Shown piece after piece: positions 9,494 through 14,472 of a DNA stretch of 14,472 nt. Under the pieces are notes generated by a model. The model did not search any database. It was not told the DNA's origin and saw nothing but the letters and a program-made list of their open reading frames with translations. The DNA lies in assembly GCA_946481465.1 (NCBI GenBank), contig CAMLOC010000022.1, positions 1 through 14,472 of the forward strand. Reading direction: 5' to 3'. The DNA is from an uncultured Shinella sp. GTDB taxonomy: Bacteria > Pseudomonadota > Alphaproteobacteria > Rhizobiales > Rhizobiaceae. A program made the position numbers and the translations under genes. Positions within the stretch are counted from its first letter, which is position 1. Each line of letters begins with the position of its first letter.

Positions 9494-9909
9494 TGCGAGG
9501 CCCTCAGGAGGTCGATGGTCGCGGAGATCAGGTCACGCGACTGCTTGATGCTCTGCAGGTTGGCTTCATAGGAGCGGTTGGCTTCCCGCATGTCGGCCAT
9601 TTCGACCAGCATGTTGACGTTCGGCATCTTGACGATGCCCTCGGCATTGGCCGCCGGGTTGCCGGGGTCGTATTCCGTCGAAAACTCGCCTTCGTCGAAG
9701 CCGAGGCGTTCGACCTCGACGAGCGACGCGCCGGAGGCCCGGTCGAGCTCGGCCGCGAAGGTCACCGTCTTGCGGCGGAAGGGGTCGGCACCGGGCACGT
9801 CGCCGGTCGAGCGGGCGTTCGCCAGGTTCTCCGAGACGATACGGATACGGGTGGATTGCGCCTCAAGTCCCGAGGCCGCGACTTTCATTGAAGCTACGAG
9901 CGGATCCAT
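9490..9909 (-). CDS. flgC: Flagellar proximal rod protein FlgC
   Basis: Proximal rod subunit exported through the flagellar apparatus. The 139-residue product (E. coli 134) begins [20 protein letters not shown] with the rod motif [12 protein letters not shown]. It ends with the conserved helix [20 protein letters not shown] and [16 protein letters not shown] about 6 nt before the ATG supports the start. Only 3 nt separate it from flgB, and it overlaps fliE by 4 nt. Confidence 0.97.
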   Translation of the reverse strand: MDPLVASMKVAASGLEAQSTRIRIVSENLANARSTGDVPGADPFRRKTVTFAAELDRASGASLVEVERLGFDEGEFSTEYDPGNPAANAEGIVKMPNVNMLVEMADMREANRSYEANLQSIKQSRDLISATIDLLRASQ

Positions 9910-9912
9910 TTC

Positions 9913-10296
9913 TTACCTTCTTACTGTCATCAGCATCATGCGATGAAAGGCCTTGACGAGGCCGGCATTCAACTCGAACTCGCGCTTGACCTGCCCCTCT
10001 TTCATGAGCTCCTCGGCAAGACCGACCGTGTTGCCGGATTCCTGCACGCCGATCTCGTCGCTGGGCTTGGTCTCCACGACACGGCTGGCCATTTCGCTTC
10101 CATCGGTGAAATGGCCGGGCTGCGTCGCCGCCATGCGGATGCCCGTCGTTTCGAGCACCGCCTGAAAGGGGGTGACGTCCTTCGCCTTGAAGGCGGGGGT
10201 GTTGGCGTTGGCGATGTTGCCTGCAACCACACTCTGGCGGACGGATAGCCATTCGGCTTGTTTCGAGGCCAGTTCAAACAGTTGTATCGGTTGCAT
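9913..10296 (-). CDS. flgB: Flagellar proximal rod protein FlgB
   Basis: Proximal rod subunit, first gene of the visible flagellar operon. From the chosen start the product has 127 residues (E. coli 138). It begins MQPIQLFELASKQAEWLSVR with the rod motif VVAGNIANANTPAFKAKDV and ends in a helix with KREFELNAGLVKAFHRMM. An ATG four codons further upstream (10308) exists, but GGAG sits 6 nt before the 10296 ATG and nothing suitable precedes 10308, so 10296 is preferred. In S. meliloti the gene upstream of flgB belongs to the fliI region. Here a non-coding repeat region and the aceA operon come first. Confidence 0.94.
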   Translation of the reverse strand: MQPIQLFELASKQAEWLSVRQSVVAGNIANANTPAFKAKDVTPFQAVLETTGIRMAATQPGHFTDGSEMASRVVETKPSDEIGVQESGNTVGLAEELMKEGQVKREFELNAGLVKAFHRMMLMTVRR

Positions 10297-10359
10297 GACA
10301 AGCTCCATCCTTGTTCACGGCGAACCTACGGAGCCAATCTTGCGTCAGACTTGCTGCGC

Positions 10360-10380
10360 GGCGGTTTGTTTGCAACCGCC
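10360..10380. promoter_or_regulatory. Inverted repeat upstream of the flgB operon
   Basis: GGCGGTT (10360-10366), seven bases, then AACCGCC (10374-10380) form a perfect 7-bp dyad about 65 bp before the flgB start. It lies where an operator or leader hairpin for the whole ring/rod operon would be expected. A flagellar master regulator such as Rem or VisNR is a guess from context only. Confidence 0.35.
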
Positions 10381-10431
10381 TGAATTTGCGGGGGAATAAG
10401 TGTCTTCGTCTTTGGCCTGAAGCGCGGGCTG

Positions 10432-10571
10432 GCCCCTCATCCGGCCTGCCGGCCACCTTCTCCCCGTAAACGGGGCGAAGGGGATATGCCGCGCCGGTTT
10501 CCCCAACCAATATCCTTGCGCGGGCCACGTTCCCTCTCCCCGCTTGCGGGGAGAGGGTTAGGGTGAGGGGC
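10432..10571. repeat. RIME-like palindromic intergenic element
   Basis: A mosaic of palindromes about 140 bp long, bounded by GCCCCTCAT (10432-10440) and the near-inverse GTGAGGGGC (10563-10571). Inside are CCGG-CCTG-CCGG (10441-10452) and an imperfect stem around CTCCCCGTAAACGGGG (10456-10482). A perfect 12-bp stem CCCTCTCCCCGC-TT-GCGGGGAGAGGG lies at 10532-10557. This composition is characteristic of the RIME intergenic elements that are dispersed in rhizobial genomes. Open frames through it give low-complexity peptides such as LTLTLSPQAGRG and are not genes. Confidence 0.8.
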
Positions 10572-10664
10572 AAAGATAGTCCGCAGGTCGGAATTGAAGG
10601 GAAGGTGGGGCGGCGGATTCGGCAAGGTTCCACATTCATTCCCGCGATCCCACCCATCAACGCA
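10572..10664. other. Non-coding spacer
   Basis: Between the RIME-like element and the terminator I see no gene, promoter or repeat. With the flanking elements it completes the roughly 425-bp gene-free junction between flgB and the aceA operon. Confidence 0.5.
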
Positions 10665-10695
10665 AAACCCCCGGCGCAGGGACCGCCGGGGGTTT
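10665..10695 (-). terminator. Rho-independent terminator of the aceA operon
   Basis: AAACCCCCGGCG (10665-10676), loop CAGGGAC, then CGCCGGGGGTTT (10684-10695) form a perfect 12-bp stem. On the minus strand it is followed by a TTTT run. It lies 27 bp beyond the stop of the 79-residue gene, in the right place to end the aceA transcript and insulate the flagellar operon. Confidence 0.88.
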
Positions 10696-10721
10696 CGCTT
10701 CGACCGGATTGCCTTGCCGTG

Positions 10722-10961
10722 TCAGCCGCGGCCCTGCGTCACGATGACGGGGATCAGCAGGTCGCCCCAGTTGCCCTCTCCGCCGTGATGGCGGGCGGAG
10801 CGGACGAGCTCCACCGAGACCCCGGCCTCGACCGCCTTCATGACGGACTGGTTGAGGCGGTGCAGGTCGTTGGCGACCATGCGGATCATGGCCTGCTGGT
10901 CGGGGCTCATGGCGGAGGACTGCTCTTCCGCGCGTTCCTTGACCCGGGTCTGGACTGTCAT
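10722..10961 (-). CDS. Small protein downstream of isocitrate lyase, function unknown
   Basis: A 79-residue soluble protein with a strong ribosome-binding site (AGGAG, 7 nt before the ATG) and its own downstream terminator, so it is very likely translated. The first half is hydrophilic and helical (TRVKERAEEQ, SPDQQAMIRMVANDLHRLNQ). The second half contains SVELVRSARHHGGEGNWGDL and ends LLIPVIVTQGRG. There is no signal peptide, membrane segment or Cys. It lies 96 nt after aceA on the same strand with no terminator between, which suggests one transcript. Similar small genes follow aceA in other rhizobia as far as I recall, but no function is known to me. A role linked to isocitrate lyase is only inference. 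Confidence 0.8.
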   Translation of the reverse strand: MTVQTRVKERAEEQSSAMSPDQQAMIRMVANDLHRLNQSVMKAVEAGVSVELVRSARHHGGEGNWGDLLIPVIVTQGRG

Positions 10962-10980
10962 GGCATTTCTCCTCTTTTGA

Positions 10981-11021
10981 GCATTTGCAGGCAGGCGGTA
11001 CGCCTGTCGTCGCAGGAATGC
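10981..11021 (-). promoter_or_regulatory. Intercistronic RNA hairpin between aceA and the small gene
   Basis: CAGGCG-GTA-CGCCTG (10992-11006, plus-strand reading) is a perfect 6-bp inner stem. GCATT (10981-10985) and AATGC (11017-11021) extend it, with partial pairing of TGC and GCA between. It has no T run, so it is less likely a terminator than an RNA-stability or processing element. It could give aceA and the downstream gene different mRNA levels (inference). Confidence 0.4.
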
Positions 11022-11057
11022 GGCTCTGTTGGGGTTCTTGAAGGTTGACGTTCGGGG

Positions 11058-12347
<1,290 letters not shown>

Positions 12348-12416
12348 AATATCCTCCGGTACGGTCTTTCGCGATCGGGCTTGATCTCGTTTGCTGCCCG
12401 ATTTCATGTGACAGTA

Positions 12417-12555
12417 TTTACATCGCAGCGCACAATCGAGCGAGAGAAAACCGTAAAATCAGCGAAGTAATCGGGTAACGATGTCTTGCCTTTGACAGGC
12501 GAGGTCTGTAAAAAAGTAAATATTGTAAAACTCCTGATCGCGGCAGTGATGTAAA
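12417..12555. promoter_or_regulatory. Shared aceA/regulator control region with TGTAAA-type sites
   Basis: The 220-bp gap between the divergent genes holds several copies of one hexamer. TGTAAA occurs at 12507-12512, 12524-12529 and 12550-12555, AGTAAA at 12515-12520, CGTAAA at 12452-12457 and the inverse TTTACA at 12417-12422. TTTGACAG (12491-12498), 7 nt, CTGTAAAA (12506-12513) is an inverted repeat matching at 7 of 8 positions. A perfect -35 word TTGACA (12492-12497) for the regulator gene lies inside that repeat, with GTAAAT or TAAATA as a weak -10 about 18-19 nt on. Overlap of promoter and repeat suggests autoregulation. That the ScfR-type protein binds here is inferred. Confidence 0.5.
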
Positions 12556-12567
12556 GGATTTGACACG

Positions 12568-13983
12568 GTGGCGGAAAACAAGATCTTTGCCGGCCCGAAG
12601 GTCCGGCGCATCCGCAACGCCCTCGGCCTCACCCAGACGGCGATGGCCGAGGGCCTGTCGATCTCGCCTTCCTATCTCAACCTCATCGAGCGCAACCAGC
12701 GGCCGTTGACGGTGCAGCTCCTCCTGCGCCTCGCCTCCGTCTACAAGGTTGACCTCGACGAGCTGCAGGGCGAAAGCGCCGGCAATGCCCGGCAGCTGCG
12801 CGAGGTCTTCGCCGATCCGCTGCTTTCGGGCGAGCTGCCGGGCGATCACGAGCTGATGGAACTCGCCGACGCCGCGCCGAACGTGGCGAGCGGCATCGTC
12901 AAGCTCTACCGCGCCTATCGCGAGCAGGCCGCCCGCCTCACCGACCTTGCCGACCTGCTCGCCCGAGAGGGCCATGCGACGACGCTGTCGGGCACGTTGC
13001 TGCCGATGGACGAGGTGCGCGACAGGCTGGAGGGTCGTCCCAACTATTTCGGCGCCATCGACGAGGCGGCGGAGCGGTTTCATGCGGCACTGGCGCCGGG
13101 CGACGACCTGGCGAGCGCTCTGAAGGGCTGGCTGCGCAAGGAGCACGGCGTCGTCGTGCGCCTGCTGCCCGTCCACACCATGCCGAACCTGCGCCGCCGC
13201 TTCGACCGCCATTCCATGCGGCTCTTCCTGTCGGAGCGCCTGTCGCCCTTCGACCAGCTGCGCGAGATCGCCATGGAGACGGTGCAGCTCGCCCTGCAGG
13301 AGGAGATCTTCGCCGAGCTCGACGCGCTCGCCTTCTCGACGGCGGAGGCGAAGCGCATCGCCCGCTTCGAGCTGGCGCGCTACGCCGCCCATGCGCTGAT
13401 GATGCCCTATGAGGCCTTCCAGTCGACGGCCCAGCGCGTGCGCTACGACATCGACGTGCTGCGCTCGCGCTTCGGCGTCTCCTACGAGCAGGCGGCGAAC
13501 CGGCTGACCATGCTGCAACGGCCGGGCAGGGCGGGCGTGCCCTTCTTCATGCTGGAGATCGACAATGCCGGCAACCGCTTCCGACGGGCGGGGGCGCAAG
13601 GATTCCCGCAGGCGCGCTTCGGCGGCGGCTGTCCCAAGCTCGGCGTGCACTCCGCCTTCTCGCAGCCGGGGCAGATCCTCGTCGACCGCGTGGAAATGCC
13701 GGACGGCGCCGCGTTCCTGGCGGTCTCGCGCACGCTGGAGGGGCCGCAGGGCGTCTTTGCCGAGCGGGTGCGCCGCACCGCGCTGCTCATCGGCTGCGAT
13801 GCGGCCCATGCGCAGGAGACGGTTTACGGCGAGGCGGTGCGCCGGGACGGGGCGGTGGCGGTGGGAACGGCCTGCCGGCTCTGCGAGCGGCAGGGCTGTC
13901 TTGCCCGCGCCGAACCGCCCGTCACGCGGCCCCTCGGGCTCGACGAAATGGTCGCGGGCCTCAGCCTTTTCGACTTCCAGTGA
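12568..13983 (+). CDS. ScfR-family (RamB/PccR-like) short-chain fatty acyl transcriptional regulator
   Basis: A 471-residue DNA-binding protein of the short-chain fatty acyl regulator family. Relatives control glyoxylate-bypass or propionyl-CoA genes (RamB in Corynebacterium and Mycobacterium, PccR/MccR in Rhodobacter). Residues about 8-65 are an XRE-type helix-turn-helix (RNALGLTQTAMAEGLSISPS, YLNLIERNQRPLT). The middle resembles the ImmA/IrrE-like region, but in place of the HExxH motif it has RFELARYAAHALMMP, so protease activity is unlikely. The C-terminal ScfR domain ends with a Cys cluster (Cys436, Cys439, Cys444; ACRLCERQGC) followed by RAEPP, possibly metal- or ligand-binding. Translation starts at GTG 12568, with AAAGGA 9 nt upstream. 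Its position opposite aceA strongly suggests it regulates aceA. Whether it activates or represses is not shown. Confidence 0.92.
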   Translation: MAENKIFAGPKVRRIRNALGLTQTAMAEGLSISPSYLNLIERNQRPLTVQLLLRLASVYKVDLDELQGESAGNARQLREVFADPLLSGELPGDHELMELADAAPNVASGIVKLYRAYREQAARLTDLADLLAREGHATTLSGTLLPMDEVRDRLEGRPNYFGAIDEAAERFHAALAPGDDLASALKGWLRKEHGVVVRLLPVHTMPNLRRRFDRHSMRLFLSERLSPFDQLREIAMETVQLALQEEIFAELDALAFSTAEAKRIARFELARYAAHALMMPYEAFQSTAQRVRYDIDVLRSRFGVSYEQAANRLTMLQRPGRAGVPFFMLEIDNAGNRFRRAGAQGFPQARFGGGCPKLGVHSAFSQPGQILVDRVEMPDGAAFLAVSRTLEGPQGVFAERVRRTALLIGCDAAHAQETVYGEAVRRDGAVAVGTACRLCERQGCLARAEPPVTRPLGLDEMVAGLSLFDFQ

Positions 13984-14081
13984 CTTTTCGCTTGATTTCC
14001 AGCCCCGTTGAGGCTTCAAATCTGATAGGAATGGGAACAATGTGATATCAAAATTCACCCTCTGTTTGCGTAGAATGCCGC

Positions 14082-14109
14082 TTGTCGCCTCTTGAAAAAC
14101 ATCCATAAT
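14082..14109 (+). promoter_or_regulatory. Candidate promoter of the polyamine-binding protein gene
   Basis: TTGTCG (14082-14087) and CATAAT (14104-14109), spaced 16 bp, match the vegetative -35/-10 consensus at 4 of 6 and 5 of 6 positions. They lie about 60 bp before the ATG. No strong terminator for the upstream regulator gene was seen in the 183-bp gap, so some read-through is possible. Confidence 0.35.
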
Positions 14110-14115
14110 CGGTGA

Positions 14116-14472
<357 letters not shown>

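Noticed and set aside
8189..9571. Long plus-strand open frame opposite flgA, flgG and fliE
   Set aside because: Antisense shadow without recognisable domains or a ribosome-binding site.
10274..10660. Minus-strand open frames through the palindromic element, including LTLTLSPQAGRG
   Set aside because: This peptide is the translation of a RIME-like repeat, a common source of false gene calls. The frame also overlaps the start of flgB.
12418..14106. 562-codon minus-strand open frame opposite the regulator
   Set aside because: Antisense to the ScfR-type gene, which has a helix-turn-helix, family C-terminus and ribosome-binding site.

Overview
The window looks like chromosome from a high-GC alphaproteobacterium of the Rhizobiales, most likely the Rhizobiaceae. 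The flagellar genes follow the Sinorhizobium/Agrobacterium order, including motE, a chaperone gene known from rhizobial motility. Other indications are a rhizobial-type flagellin, a RIME-like palindromic intergenic element and isocitrate lyase divergent from a ScfR-type regulator. The genus cannot be fixed from the sequence alone.

Layout. (1) 1-1067, minus strand: the 5' part of an unusual gene that runs off the left edge. It encodes almost nothing but an eight-residue repeat (L-S/T-T-x-Q-I/V-x-A), about 44 copies in the visible 355 residues, with a 133-residue super-repeat. (2) 1068-1536: a divergent intergenic region with a CtrA-type box (TTAA-N7-TTAAC), a rhizobial -10 element and a 17-bp palindrome. 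It serves glf (UDP-galactopyranose mutase, plus strand, to 2691). (3) 2709-2733: a hairpin terminator between glf and a convergent flagellin gene. (4) 2767-10296, minus strand: a compact motility block transcribed flgB-flgC-fliE-flgG-flgA-flgI-motE-flgH-fliL-fliP, then, after a 253-bp gap, the flagellin gene. Five junctions are 4-nt stop/start overlaps. (5) 10297-10721: a non-coding junction with an inverted repeat upstream of flgB, a RIME-like element and a strong terminator. (6) 10722-12347, minus strand: isocitrate lyase (aceA) followed by a conserved-looking 79-residue protein, separated by an RNA hairpin. (7) 12348-12567: a shared control region rich in TGTAAA/TTTACA words. (8) 12568-13983, plus strand: the ScfR-type regulator. 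(9) 14167 to the right edge, plus strand: the start of a putrescine-type periplasmic binding protein (PotF-like).

How the genes work together. The flagellar operon builds the proximal rod (FlgB, FlgC, FliE), distal rod (FlgG), P ring with its chaperone (FlgI, FlgA) and L ring (FlgH). It also supplies a stator-side chaperone (MotE), the basal-body protein FliL and one export-gate subunit (FliP), and the filament subunit follows directly. aceA with its regulator controls entry into the glyoxylate bypass during growth on acetate or fatty acids. The glf gene implies galactofuranose-containing surface polysaccharide.

The most unusual item is the octapeptide-repeat gene at the left edge. The next most informative signals are non-coding: the CtrA-type promoter of glf and the operator-like array between aceA and the regulator. 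The flagellar block also has unexpected neighbours on both sides. No RNA genes, CRISPR arrays or insertion sequences were seen.
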